NCBI RefSeq assembly: GCF_002933465.1
Contig: NZ_PSZE01000008.1
Span: 62,001 to 126,000 of the forward strand
Source of the DNA: Nocardia nova
GTDB lineage: Bacteria; Actinomycetota; Actinomycetes; Mycobacteriales; Mycobacteriaceae
Direction: 5' to 3'
Length of the DNA stretch: 64,000 nucleotides
The first letter of the stretch is position 1. Each line of letters begins with the position of its first letter. The notes under the pieces are model-generated. The model was not told the origin of the DNA. It saw only the letters and a program-made list of their open reading frames with translations, and ran no database searches. The translations under genes were made by a program, and so were the position numbers. This document shows positions 25,818 to 35,074 of this stretch, piece by piece.

Positions 25818-26699
25818 GTGCTGGAGGTGTGGGGGCGTCGGACCGCGGTCAGATATGCCGACGGGCGGATCACCACCACGCCGCTGGGCGTCGACGACGA
25901 TGTCGCCCTGGATGTTCGGGTCTGCGATCTGCGTGACGCCTGCCTCGTCGAAGCCGACAGCGGTGACCTGCTGATCCTGCTGTATTTCCGGGCGCCGGAC
26001 TATGTGATCAAAGGCGTTGCCACCCGGCGCAATCCGGCGACGATCTTCCTCGAACCCGAGGTGTTCACGCAGGCCGCCACACTCGTCCGCGCGATCGGCG
26101 ACGATCTGCTCGAGATGCGGCGCATCGTGCGGCAGCGGCCGAATCTGACCCCGCCCCGGCCGGTTCCGGGGCGCTACGGCCCGATCCGCCCCGACGTGGC
26201 GCGCGCGGCCGAGCGGATGCGCACCCCGGAAATGTGCGCGCGGGAACTGGCGGCCCTGCACGCCTACGCACGCCCGGACGAATACATCCTCGAATGCGCA
26301 TCGTGCGGCCACCGCGGCGCGCCGGGGCTGGTGGTGATCACCACCCTGCGGCTGCTGTTCGTATCGGCCGGGGCCACCTACGAGTTTCCGGTGGCCGCGC
26401 TGGATCGCACCGAGGTGGTGGCGCCGCCCGGATCGGTGGCGACGCTGCGCATTTCGGACGGCAACACGGATCTGGAATTCGTCTCCAGCGAGGCCGAGGA
26501 TCTGCTGCGCGTCGACGGCGCCGTGCGGCTGGCCTGTGAGATCGAACATGTCGATGGTTCCATCGTGATGGCGCGCCCGTCGTCGCTGGACCTGTTCGGC
26601 GAATGGCAGTTGCTGGTGGAGCGGCGCAAACTCGGCATGGTCGACGCCGAGCAGTTCACATGGGAGGGCGTCGGCATTCTGCGCGCGATGCCGCAGTAA
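25818..26699 (+). CDS. Hypothetical protein with PH-like middle and SHOCT-like C-terminus
   Basis: GTG at 25818 follows GGGGAGG. The 293-residue soluble product begins LEVWGRRTAVRYADGRITTTPLG and has a middle region ECASCGHRGAPGLVVITTLRLLFVSAG that looks like a bacterial PH/GRAM-type beta domain, led by a CxxC pair. The final ~40 residues (LFGEWQLLVERRKLGMVDAEQF) resemble the short SHOCT oligomerisation helices. These are structural impressions; I do not recognise a named family. Neighbours are unrelated, so no pathway can be assigned. Confidence 0.7.
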   Translation: MLEVWGRRTAVRYADGRITTTPLGVDDDVALDVRVCDLRDACLVEADSGDLLILLYFRAPDYVIKGVATRRNPATIFLEPEVFTQAATLVRAIGDDLLEMRRIVRQRPNLTPPRPVPGRYGPIRPDVARAAERMRTPEMCARELAALHAYARPDEYILECASCGHRGAPGLVVITTLRLLFVSAGATYEFPVAALDRTEVVAPPGSVATLRISDGNTDLEFVSSEAEDLLRVDGAVRLACEIEHVDGSIVMARPSSLDLFGEWQLLVERRKLGMVDAEQFTWEGVGILRAMPQ

Positions 26700-26718
26700 T
26701 CGCCGTCGGTAATCGCCG

Positions 26719-27582
26719 TCAGTGGAACGGGGAGAGGCCGAACACCGGCGCCCCCGGATGCAGCGCCACCCGCCGCCACGGACTTGACGGGCGCATCAGC
26801 AGGCCGCGGATCATCCAGCGGCGCTCGTCGACCTGCTCCTTCGCCGCGGCGAGGTCCTGGGTGGCCGCCCAGAAGATGGCGCCGGTGAGGAAGCCGGACG
26901 CGAACTGCCGCCAATTGCGGTAGTGCTGCTGGGCTTTGGCGAGCGCACGGCCCAGCAGCGTCCACGCCTCGTCCTCGGCCAGATATCCGGCGGTGTGCGC
27001 GGCGCGGGCGATGAAGACGATGCGCGAGAGGTCCCAGGCGGTGGCGTCGGTGTTCAGCGGTTGCGGTAGCCGGTCGACGATGCCGAATTTGATGGCCTGC
27101 AACCAGGCGTCGTAATCGCGGTCGATGCCGTTGACGCCGCGGTAGCCGCGCACCTCGGACACGGTGTGCAGGAATTCTCGGTGGCTGTCGGCGAGGCCGG
27201 TGCGGTCGACACGGGTGGTGTCCTGGGCCGCCGCCGTCGCCAGCGGATGCACCATCGCGAACAATGGCGCGTGCATCCCGCTCAGCAGCCGGCCGATGGT
27301 GTCGCGCGCATCCTCGGCGTTGTCTACACCCCACGATTCGTGCAGGCCCTCGATGGTGGATTCGCGCCGGGTCTCCGAACTTCCGGGGTGTTCGGGCGCG
27401 AAGGCGACGGTGTCGTTGTAGGAGCTCCAGCTGCGGCCGTAGTACGCCCCGATCGCCAGCGCCCGGATGCGATCCTCGCCGATGGCGACACCCGACCATT
27501 TGTCCGAGGCGGGATCGAAATCCGAACTCGGAAATCCGCTGACGCGCGGCAGTCCGTGCGGTCCGGCGACCATCGTCACCAC
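26719..27582 (-). CDS. DUF1266 domain protein
   Basis: A 287-residue cytosolic protein with the DUF1266 pattern in its second half: GYRGVNGIDRDYDAWLQAIKFGIVD, WDLSRIVFIARAAHTAGYL and DEAWTLLGRALAKAQQHYRNWRQFASGFLTGAIFW. DUF1266 proteins (YbeU/YbeR group) are of unknown function; some lie in T6SS-like or polymorphic toxin neighbourhoods as possible immunity proteins, but nothing similar is nearby here. It converges with the preceding plus-strand gene with only 19 bases between stops. Confidence 0.75.
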   Translation of the reverse strand: MVTMVAGPHGLPRVSGFPSSDFDPASDKWSGVAIGEDRIRALAIGAYYGRSWSSYNDTVAFAPEHPGSSETRRESTIEGLHESWGVDNAEDARDTIGRLLSGMHAPLFAMVHPLATAAAQDTTRVDRTGLADSHREFLHTVSEVRGYRGVNGIDRDYDAWLQAIKFGIVDRLPQPLNTDATAWDLSRIVFIARAAHTAGYLAEDEAWTLLGRALAKAQQHYRNWRQFASGFLTGAIFWAATQDLAAAKEQVDERRWMIRGLLMRPSSPWRRVALHPGAPVFGLSPFH

Positions 27583-27696
27583 TGCACCCCCTCGCCCGTG
27601 AATACTGTCCGTGCGAGCCTACCGACCGGCTCCGCCGGAGCTCGCGAACCCATCGCGTACTTTCGAACCGAACCCCGGCCCGCGAAGGAGTAGGAC

Positions 27697-28518
27697 ATGC
27701 AGACCGTGACGTCGCAGGACGGCACCACCATCGCCTTCGACCGGATCGGTTCCGGCAGTGCGGGAACCGTCGTGCTGATCAGCGGCGCATTCGGTTATCG
27801 GCAGGTCCCCAACACCGTCGAGCTGGCTGAGGCGCTGGCCGAGAACTACGGCCTGCGCGTGCTCAACTACGACCGCCGCGGCCGCGGGGACAGCGCGGAC
27901 TCGCCCGGGGTCTACGACAGTGCCAACGAGATCGCCGACATCCGCGCGCTGGTGCAAGCCGAGGGCGGATCGGCCGCCCTGATCGGCTGGGGCTCGGGCG
28001 CGATCCTGGCGCTGCTGGCCGCGCGCTCGGGCGCGATCACGGGGATCACCGACGTGGTTGCGTTCGAACCGCCGTTCGTGGTCGACCCGAAGGATCACGT
28101 GCCGCCCAAGGACGCGGAGGAGAAATTGCGCGAGCGCATCGCGGCGGGCAAGCGCAGCGGTGCGATCCGGTACTACATGACCAAGGTGATGGGCGTGCCG
28201 GGACTGGTCGTCGCGGTGATGCGGATGTCGTCGGTGTGGAAGAAGCTGGTCACCACCGCCGATTCGACGGCCCACGATTTCGCTGTGCTGAAACCGTTTT
28301 CGCGCGGTGAGACCATCCAGCCGGAGGACTGGGCCGCGCTCACGGCGCCGACGCTGCTGCTGATCGGCGAACGCTCGGCGCCCGCGCTCACCAAGGGGGC
28401 CAAGAAGATGGCCGAGGTGCTTCCGAATGCCGAGTTGCGGGAGCTGCCCGGCGTGAGCAACGATCCGGTCGCGGCCGAACTGGCCCCGGCGATCGGTGAA
28501 TTCCTCACGCGCACATGA
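27697..28518 (+). CDS. Alpha/beta-hydrolase fold protein lacking the usual catalytic histidine
   Basis: A 273-residue protein of the alpha/beta-hydrolase fold, similar to small actinobacterial esterase-like proteins. The nucleophile elbow is G97-W-G-S100-G and the oxyanion strand is VVLISGAFGYR. Where relatives have a GQ(T/D)H histidine near the C-terminus, this protein reads ELPGVSNDPVAAELAP, with Asn at the expected His position. The acid position (LLLIGERSAP) also lacks Asp. It may be a non-enzymatic member or use another residue. ATG at 27697 follows GAAGGAG. No operon partner. Confidence 0.8.
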   Translation: MQTVTSQDGTTIAFDRIGSGSAGTVVLISGAFGYRQVPNTVELAEALAENYGLRVLNYDRRGRGDSADSPGVYDSANEIADIRALVQAEGGSAALIGWGSGAILALLAARSGAITGITDVVAFEPPFVVDPKDHVPPKDAEEKLRERIAAGKRSGAIRYYMTKVMGVPGLVVAVMRMSSVWKKLVTTADSTAHDFAVLKPFSRGETIQPEDWAALTAPTLLLIGERSAPALTKGAKKMAEVLPNAELRELPGVSNDPVAAELAPAIGEFLTRT

Positions 28519-28557
28519 TGATCAGCGTGGTCCCATGACGATCGGCTAGGGATGCGG

Positions 28558-29421
28558 CTAGGGGATGCTGGCGGGGGCCCGCACGACCCGCCCGCCCAGT
28601 CGTTCGGTCACCTCGAAACCCTGTTCGCGGAACCAGCGCGCCAGGATCGGGACCGCCGAATCGTCGTCGCGGAACGTGGGGACCAGTTGCGCGACGATAT
28701 GCATGCCGTGGGCGTCGGCGGTGCGGCACAGGTGGCGCAGCGTCGCGGTGCCCAGGCCCATCCGCCGCAGCGGCGGAATCACATCGATGTGATCGAGTTT
28801 GATGGTGCTGGCATAGATTTCGAACTGAACCGCGACCGGACCCCGATCTCCGGCCAGCGTCGCCGGATCCGCCGGCACCGGGCGCACCTCGCCGGGCAGG
28901 TGCACGATGAGCCGGCGCCGCGCCTCGTCGTCGGGCGCCATGCGGACGGCCTGCACCACGCGATCGGTGAGATCGCTGACGGCCGTGCGGTCACCGTCGG
29001 CGGCGAGCGGACGGATATCGGTGGTCCTGCGCGCTGTGTCGCGCAGCGTGCGCACCCAATGCGGATCGACCTTGCCGTAGCGCTCGGCGAGCTGACCGAT
29101 GGTGTGCTCGAGGCCGAAACAGCCGCCGAAGGTTCCGGTGTCGCCGCCCGACAGCACGCCCCACCGATGGTCGTCGGCCCCGACGCAATGTCGCGCCAGT
29201 TCGGCGCGGATCTCGTCGCGGCGGCGTTCGGCCTGATCGACCGCCGCGCGGGGCAGAATGCGCAGCCAGCGTTTCCATCCGTCGAGATTGGCGCGGATCC
29301 GGGTACCGGCGAGATCGGCGCAAGCCTGCTGGTAGTTGCTCCAGGCTTGCTCTCGCCGCTGGATCAGCTGCCGATCCGGACGGGTGGGATCACCTTCCGC
29401 GGTCGGCGTGTTGTCGTCCAT
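28558..29421 (-). CDS. GNAT-family N-acetyltransferase domain protein
   Basis: A 287-residue protein. The C-terminal ~90 residues carry a GNAT fold with the acetyl-CoA loop R-R-M-G-L-G (IPPLRRMGLGTATLRHLCR) and a final ARWFREQGFEVTERLGG strand-helix unit. The N-terminal ~190 residues are charged and helical with two tryptophan-rich segments (LDGWKRWLRIL, VDPHWVRTLRD) and no recognised domain. Substrate unknown. ATG at 29421 is the only good start. It converges with the hydrolase gene. Confidence 0.75.
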   Translation of the reverse strand: MDDNTPTAEGDPTRPDRQLIQRREQAWSNYQQACADLAGTRIRANLDGWKRWLRILPRAAVDQAERRRDEIRAELARHCVGADDHRWGVLSGGDTGTFGGCFGLEHTIGQLAERYGKVDPHWVRTLRDTARRTTDIRPLAADGDRTAVSDLTDRVVQAVRMAPDDEARRRLIVHLPGEVRPVPADPATLAGDRGPVAVQFEIYASTIKLDHIDVIPPLRRMGLGTATLRHLCRTADAHGMHIVAQLVPTFRDDDSAVPILARWFREQGFEVTERLGGRVVRAPASIP

Positions 29422-29557
29422 ATTTATCTACGGTACGACGGAAGCGCAGGATGACCGGGGTGTTGGGAAATCGTCGGTGGTGTGTCGCCGGCGCCGGGTG
29501 GCAGCTGGCGGGGGGTGCCTCGGAGATTTACCGATCGATTGCGCCTGGCGTGTCGGC

Positions 29558-30862
29558 TCAGGACTCGGTGGGCACCTTGGTTCGCGGCGAACGCAACGAG
29601 GCGGGCAGCAGCGGTTCCGGCGTCGGGGGCCGCGGTCCGGTGACGACATACAGGGCGACCAGCAGCACGCTCAGCCACACATAGGTGTCGCCGACCAGAT
29701 GCTGCCACGGCGTCCAGGCCAGTTCGCGGTTGTTGTCGCCGGGTTCCCAGTTCTGCGGGCCGATGGTGAACACGACCGCGGTCGCGAGGATTATCGGGTA
29801 CCAGATCATCGCCTGCCGGCGTGGCAGCCGAGTCGCGACGCCGACGGCGGCCAGCAGGCCCGGCGCGATCCAGACCCAGTGGTGCGACCATGAAATCGGC
29901 GAAACCAGCAGGGTGAAGACGGCGTTGAACGCCAGGGCCAGCGCCGGATCGGTGACCGCGCGCCGCATCGCCGCCACCACCAGGACCAGCAGTGCCAGAC
30001 TCAGCAGCGCCCACAGGGCGGTGAAGGCCGGTTCGGGTACCTGGAAGCGTGACAGCACGCCTTGAATCGACTGATTGGTCCGGAAGGCCGACCCGCTGAG
30101 CCCGGAGACATTGCCCATCCCGCCGAACCAGTACTTCACCGATTCGTGCGGCATCAGGGCGAACGCGATGCCGGTGGCGACGGCGCCGGTAATCGCCGCG
30201 GTGAGCGCCGAGCGGTAGTCGCGGCGAACCAGGAAATAGAGGACGAAGGCGGCCGGGGTCAGTTTGATCGCCGCGGCGATGCCGACCAGGACGCCGCGCG
30301 GCCAGCGGGTGCGTTTGGGCAGGCAGTCCGCGGCGACCAGCACCATCAGCAGCAGATTGACCTGTCCGAAATCCAGTGTCGAATGCACCGGTTCCAGCAG
30401 CATGCCCAGCGGAATCGCGCAGGCGCTCGCCCACAGCACCACCTCGGTGCCACCGCTACCCCAGACTCGGCGGGCCACCAGATAGAGCGTGATCGCCAGC
30501 GCCAGCGTGGAAACCACGAAGAAGCTGATCGCCGCGGCATTCCACGCCAGCAGTGCGAACGGGCCCAGCGCCACCGCGGCGAAGGGTGGATAGATGAACG
30601 GCAGGCTGATCCCGAGCGTGGTTTTCGGCAGACTGCCGTACATATCGGCGCCGTCCCACATCGCCTGCACGCCTAGGCGATACACCTGAAGGTCGATGAA
30701 TTCGCGCTTGATCGGCTGCAGTGGCCAGCTGGGCCGCAACAGCCAGAACACGCTCAGGGCGACCAGCAGTACCGGAACCAGCCAGACGAGCCGACCGATG
30801 CGGTGGGCTCCCGGCACGCGAGGTCCCGACAGCGGCCGGGCGGATGTGGAGACGCTAACCAT
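29558..30862 (-). CDS. GT87 polyprenyl-phosphate-mannose alpha-1,2-mannosyltransferase (PimE/DUF2029-like)
   Basis: A 434-residue polytopic membrane protein of glycosyltransferase family 87. The first extracytoplasmic loop holds the GT-C catalytic aspartate in EFIDLQVYRLG (D-x-x-x-Y form), and about ten hydrophobic helices follow, with SWSHHWVW and LDFGQVNLLLM conserved in the group. Homologues add alpha-1,2-mannose to phosphatidylinositol mannosides or lipoarabinomannan from polyprenyl-phosphomannose on the outer face of the membrane. ATG at 30862 begins a basic N-terminus before helix 1. It is divergent from the NCS1 permease gene. Confidence 0.88.
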   Translation of the reverse strand: MVSVSTSARPLSGPRVPGAHRIGRLVWLVPVLLVALSVFWLLRPSWPLQPIKREFIDLQVYRLGVQAMWDGADMYGSLPKTTLGISLPFIYPPFAAVALGPFALLAWNAAAISFFVVSTLALAITLYLVARRVWGSGGTEVVLWASACAIPLGMLLEPVHSTLDFGQVNLLLMVLVAADCLPKRTRWPRGVLVGIAAAIKLTPAAFVLYFLVRRDYRSALTAAITGAVATGIAFALMPHESVKYWFGGMGNVSGLSGSAFRTNQSIQGVLSRFQVPEPAFTALWALLSLALLVLVVAAMRRAVTDPALALAFNAVFTLLVSPISWSHHWVWIAPGLLAAVGVATRLPRRQAMIWYPIILATAVVFTIGPQNWEPGDNNRELAWTPWQHLVGDTYVWLSVLLVALYVVTGPRPPTPEPLLPASLRSPRTKVPTES

Positions 30863-30946
30863 CCGGGACGAGATTACCGACTGTGGGCGCCGGAGCGAAG
30901 CTGGGGGCGAATTTCCACCGGAGGCACCCGATAGCATGAATGCGCT

Positions 30947-32311
30947 ATGACGACTCTGCCCGAGCAGCCGGGAGACCGCTCGGCCGAGGCCCCGCTGCTG
31001 CTGACGAACGCGCCGCCGCGCACCCTGTCGTTCGGTGATCAGGCCGCGTTCTGGGCCAACCTGGGCGTGAGCCTGATCGGCTTCACCGGGGCCTTCTACG
31101 TGCTGCAACCGGCCGGCCATCCCCAGTTGCCGGTCGCGGCGGCCGTGCTCGCCACCGCGGTGGGAACCGTGCTGGGCACCGCGATGGTGGCGGCCGCCGG
31201 CGCGGTGGGCGCGCGCACCGGCGCGCCGGCGATGGCCAACTTCCGCGGACTGTTCGGCACCCGGCTGTCGTATGTCCCGACCGTCGCCAACATCGTGCAG
31301 TGCGTCGGGTGGGGTGTGTTCGAGCTGACCGTGATCGCGGGCGGGGTCGCGGCCCTTACCCACGGGAATCTGCCGCACGGCGCGGTGATCGTCGGGGCCG
31401 GTGTGTTGTGTACCGCGATGGCCATCTGGCCGTTGAACGTGCTGCGTATTTTGCGCAAGTACGTGACGGTCGCGGTGGCTGTGGCCATGGGCTGGTTCAC
31501 GATTCAGTTCCTGCGCCAACCGCTGCCGACGGTGACGGGCACCTCGTGGAGCGGATTCTTCCCCGGCGTCGATACCGCGCTGGCGGTGGCGGTGTCGTTC
31601 GTCCCGCTGGCCGCCGACTACACCCGCCACGCCCACGGCGCTCGCTCCGCCACCGGGGCTGCGATGGTCGGCTATTCGATCGCGCAGACCTGGTGTTATC
31701 TACTCGGCATCGTCGCGCTGCTGCAGGCCGGCGGTGATCCGGACCGGATCTTCGACACCTTCCTCGGCGTCGCGGCCGGATGGCTGTTCTTCGCGGTGCT
31801 GGTGCTGCGGGAATCGGATCAGTCGTTCGCCAACGTGTATTCCACCGCGATGTCACTGCAGAATCTGCTGCCGCGCGTGGACCGGCGCTTCCTGGCCGCG
31901 GCGGTGGGTGCGCTCGCGACCGTGCTGGCGCTGGGGGTGCACGACTTCACCGGATTCTCGAATTTCCTGCTGCTGATCGGATCGGTGTTCGTCCCGCTGT
32001 GCGCGGTGCTGGTGGTCGACTTCTTCCTCGGCCGCGGCCGCCGTGGGTGGGATCTGTCCGAGAACGCTCCCGCCCGTCCGCTCCTGCTGGTGCCGTGGTT
32101 GCTCGGCTTCGTCGTATACCAGGTACTCAATCCGGGATCGGTGGATTGGTGGGCGCGGATCTGGCTGCGGGTACAGGACATCGTCGGGGTACATCCCGGC
32201 TGGTGGTCCTCCGCCTCGCTGTATTCGTTTCTGGCCGCGACCGCCTGCACCGGTGTGCTGGTCCGTCTCGAACGGCTGCCCGCCCGGGCCGAGCGGGAGC
32301 GAACGTCCTGA
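30947..32311 (+). CDS. NCS1-family purine/cytosine permease
   Basis: A 454-residue membrane protein with 12 hydrophobic helices of the NCS1 family (LeuT fold), which takes up nucleobases, allantoin, thiamine or related compounds with Na+ or H+. Typical segments are FWANLGVSLIGFTGAFYVLQP in helix 1, GTRLSYVPTVANIVQCVGWGVFE, and DFFLGRGRRGWDLS in the late loop. ATG at 30947. The next gene, a small-molecule kinase-like protein, begins 48 bases later; the two may act together to import and phosphorylate a nucleobase-like substrate, but this is inference. Confidence 0.9.
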   Translation: MTTLPEQPGDRSAEAPLLLTNAPPRTLSFGDQAAFWANLGVSLIGFTGAFYVLQPAGHPQLPVAAAVLATAVGTVLGTAMVAAAGAVGARTGAPAMANFRGLFGTRLSYVPTVANIVQCVGWGVFELTVIAGGVAALTHGNLPHGAVIVGAGVLCTAMAIWPLNVLRILRKYVTVAVAVAMGWFTIQFLRQPLPTVTGTSWSGFFPGVDTALAVAVSFVPLAADYTRHAHGARSATGAAMVGYSIAQTWCYLLGIVALLQAGGDPDRIFDTFLGVAAGWLFFAVLVLRESDQSFANVYSTAMSLQNLLPRVDRRFLAAAVGALATVLALGVHDFTGFSNFLLLIGSVFVPLCAVLVVDFFLGRGRRGWDLSENAPARPLLLVPWLLGFVVYQVLNPGSVDWWARIWLRVQDIVGVHPGWWSSASLYSFLAATACTGVLVRLERLPARAERERTS

Positions 32312-32358
32312 GCCGGGCGGGAGGCGAGTCTCCAGGGGCGGGGGATCTGGTCTTCGCG

Positions 32359-33474
32359 ATGGGTGAAAGTGGGCTGTCCGCACCGGCGTTCTCCCCACTG
32401 ACTCCCAGCGAGCTGGGAGATCTGTTCGCGGAGCCGGGCGCGACACCCGTGATCGAATGGCGCAGCCGACGGCCGTTGTCGTCCACGGCCCGGGTGCGCC
32501 TGGGCGACGGAACGCGAGTCGTGGTGAAGCGGATGCCTTCGGCGCTGCGCGATCCCGGCACCCTCGCCCCCGAACATGCCTTCATGAATCACCTTCGCGC
32601 ACAAGGTATTCCGATCCCCTGGGTGCGGGCGACGGAGCGCGGCGAGTTCACCTACGAAATCCAGGAACTCGGGGCGGGCGAGGACCGCTACCGCGACGAT
32701 TTCTCGTGGAGTACCTATCACTCGGCCGACGATGCGACCGCGGCCGGAGCGATGCTCGCGCGCCTGCATCTCGCCGCCGTGGGGTTCGAGGCGCCGGAGC
32801 GTCCGCCGCATCCGTTGCTGGCCGGGCTGTGCACGGATGCGGCCGCGGCCGTCGACCGCTACGTCGCCGCCCGCCCGGTGGTCGGCCGGTTCCTGGCCGC
32901 CGAGCGACACCCGGGCGCGGTGCGGTGGCAGGCCGGACCGCCGGTGGATCGACCGCGCGCGACGGATGCCCCCGCTCCCGGATCCGAACTAGCCGCCGCG
33001 GTCGCGACCTTGCCCGCGCTGTGGACGCACAACGATTGGCACGGCACGAATCTGCTCTGGTCGGACGGCGGGATCACCGCCGTCCTGGATTTCGGCCTGG
33101 CGAACCGTACCGTGGCCGTCTTCGATCTCGCCACCGCGATCGAACGCTTCGCTGTCGACTGGCTGTCGATCGCGGCGGGCGGCCCGGCCCGCGTGCAGGC
33201 CGGGCAACTGGCCGCATTCCTGCGGGGTTACTGCCGGATCAGGCCGCTGCATCGGGTCGAGCGCGAGGTCCTGCCCGATCTCTTCCCGCTCGTACACGTC
33301 GTCTACGAATTGTCCGAAATCGATTACTTTCTTACGATTCCGCCTCGTCGGCAGGTGCGCAATGCCCGGATCGCTTACCGTAACTACTTTCTCGGTCGCT
33401 CGGTGTGGGCCGCATCGACCGAGGGCAAGGCCTTCACGACCATGTTGCGACGACTGAGTGCCGAGTGCGGTTAG
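32359..33474 (+). CDS. Aminoglycoside/choline phosphotransferase-like kinase
   Basis: A 371-residue protein of the APH/choline-kinase fold. The catalytic Brenner motif is HNDWHGTNLLW (H-x-D-x-x-x-x-N) and the metal-binding aspartate follows in AVLDFGLANRT, with the C-terminal substrate helices typical of small-molecule kinases. The N-terminal lobe has the ATP lysine in TRVVVKRMPSAL. ATG at 32359 lies after a GGGGCGGGGG stretch. Upstream is a nucleobase permease, downstream an amino-acid permease, suggesting the kinase modifies an imported compound rather than giving resistance. Substrate unknown. Confidence 0.82.
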   Translation: MGESGLSAPAFSPLTPSELGDLFAEPGATPVIEWRSRRPLSSTARVRLGDGTRVVVKRMPSALRDPGTLAPEHAFMNHLRAQGIPIPWVRATERGEFTYEIQELGAGEDRYRDDFSWSTYHSADDATAAGAMLARLHLAAVGFEAPERPPHPLLAGLCTDAAAAVDRYVAARPVVGRFLAAERHPGAVRWQAGPPVDRPRATDAPAPGSELAAAVATLPALWTHNDWHGTNLLWSDGGITAVLDFGLANRTVAVFDLATAIERFAVDWLSIAAGGPARVQAGQLAAFLRGYCRIRPLHRVEREVLPDLFPLVHVVYELSEIDYFLTIPPRRQVRNARIAYRNYFLGRSVWAASTEGKAFTTMLRRLSAECG

Positions 33475-33523
33475 GTTGCTGTCTGCGGGTCACGGGGGAT
33501 CGGTGACAACGGAGGAGACGGGT

Positions 33524-35074
33524 GTGGCTGAGCCGACGCCAACGCAGAACACGGCCCGATCGGTGCCGAACCCCAGGTGGGGTGGTCTGCTGCGAACCAA
33601 ATCGGTCGAACAATCGATCCGGGATACCGATGAACCCGATTCCAAACTCCGCAAGGATCTGACCGCCTGGGATCTGACCGTCTTCGGTGTCGCCGTGGTG
33701 GTCGGCGCCGGTATCTTCACGCTGACCGCGCGCACGGCCGGCAATGTGGCGGGCCCGTCGGTCTCGCTGGCCTTCGTCTTCGCCGCCATCGCATGCGGTC
33801 TCACCGCCCTGTGCTACGCCGAATTCGCCTCCACCGTCCCCGTCGCGGGTAGTGCCTACACCTTTTCGTACGCGACCTTCGGCGAGCTGGCGGCGTGGAT
33901 CATCGGCTGGGACCTGATCCTCGAATTCGCTCTCGCCGCATCGGTTGTCGCGAAGGGATGGTCGCAGTACCTGGGTGAGGTGATGGGCTCGCGGTCACCG
34001 ATCGTGCATATAGGCTCCGTCGAATTCGATTGGGGTGCCGCCCTGTTGATCGTCGTCCTGATGGTGCTGCTCGCGATCGGCACCAAGGTGTCCTCGCGGG
34101 TGTCGGGGATCGCGGTCGCGATCAAACTGTCGGTGATCGCGGTCGTCATCGTGGTCGGGCTGACCTATTTCAAGCCCTCCAACCTGAAGCCCTACATTCC
34201 GCCGTCGCAGCCGAGCGATGCCGGTGAGGGCCTGCACCAGTCGCTGTTCTCGTGGCTGACCGGGGCCGGTAACAGCACCTTCGGCTGGTATGGGTTGCTG
34301 GCCGCGGCGAGTCTGGTGTTTTTCGCGTTCATCGGCTTCGACGTGGTGGCAACCACCGCGGAGGAGACCAAGAATCCACAGCGCAACGTGCCGCGCGGCA
34401 TTCTGGGTTCGCTGCTGATCGTGACGATCCTCTACGTCGCGGTCACCATCGTGCTGACCGGCATGGTCCCCTACACCGCGCTGTCCGGGAACGACGCCAC
34501 CCTCGCCACCGCCTTCGGCCTGCACGGGGTGACCTGGGCGAAGAACGTCATCTCTATCGGGGCCCTGGCCGGTCTGACGACGGTGGTCATGGTGTTGTAC
34601 CTGGGCCAGACCCGCGTGCTGTTCGCGATGGCGCGCGACGGCCTGCTTCCGCGCCGGTTGGCCCGCACCGGCCGTTTCGGCACACCGGTGACGCTCACTG
34701 TCGGTGTGGGTGTGGTGTGTGCGGTGCTGGCCGGCTTCGTACAGTTCGGCACGCTGGAGGAAATGGTCAACATCGGGACGCTGTTCGCGTTCGTGCTGGT
34801 GTCGGTCGGCGTGCTGATCCTGCGGCGCACCCGCCCCGATCTGCCGCGCGGATTCCGGGTTCCGCTGGTGCCGCTGATTCCGATTCTCGGCGTGCTGGCG
34901 TGCCTGTGGCTGATGCTCAATCTGTCGGTGGAGACCTGGCTGCGATTCCTGATCTGGATGGTGATCGGGTTGGTCGTCTATTTCACCTATGGTGTGCGGC
35001 ATTCGGTGCTGCGCTCGACGCCGATCTCCGACACTCCCACGCCGGCCTCCGGGGGCCGAGTTTCCGAAGGCTGA
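33524..35074 (+). CDS. APC-superfamily amino acid permease (cationic amino acid transporter type)
   Basis: A 516-residue protein with about 12 to 14 membrane helices. The APC signature is seen in helix 1 (VFGVAVVVGAGIFTLTARTAGN) and in FFAFIGFDVVATTAEETKNPQRNVPRGI, which resembles eukaryotic CAT-type and bacterial YfnA transporters. GTG at 33524 is chosen because GGAGGAG lies at ideal spacing; GTG at 33503 is the alternative. The last 88 bases overlap the convergent gene on the other strand, and its stop lies inside a 15-base tandem repeat. Confidence 0.9.
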   Translation: MAEPTPTQNTARSVPNPRWGGLLRTKSVEQSIRDTDEPDSKLRKDLTAWDLTVFGVAVVVGAGIFTLTARTAGNVAGPSVSLAFVFAAIACGLTALCYAEFASTVPVAGSAYTFSYATFGELAAWIIGWDLILEFALAASVVAKGWSQYLGEVMGSRSPIVHIGSVEFDWGAALLIVVLMVLLAIGTKVSSRVSGIAVAIKLSVIAVVIVVGLTYFKPSNLKPYIPPSQPSDAGEGLHQSLFSWLTGAGNSTFGWYGLLAAASLVFFAFIGFDVVATTAEETKNPQRNVPRGILGSLLIVTILYVAVTIVLTGMVPYTALSGNDATLATAFGLHGVTWAKNVISIGALAGLTTVVMVLYLGQTRVLFAMARDGLLPRRLARTGRFGTPVTLTVGVGVVCAVLAGFVQFGTLEEMVNIGTLFAFVLVSVGVLILRRTRPDLPRGFRVPLVPLIPILGVLACLWLMLNLSVETWLRFLIWMVIGLVVYFTYGVRHSVLRSTPISDTPTPASGGRVSEG

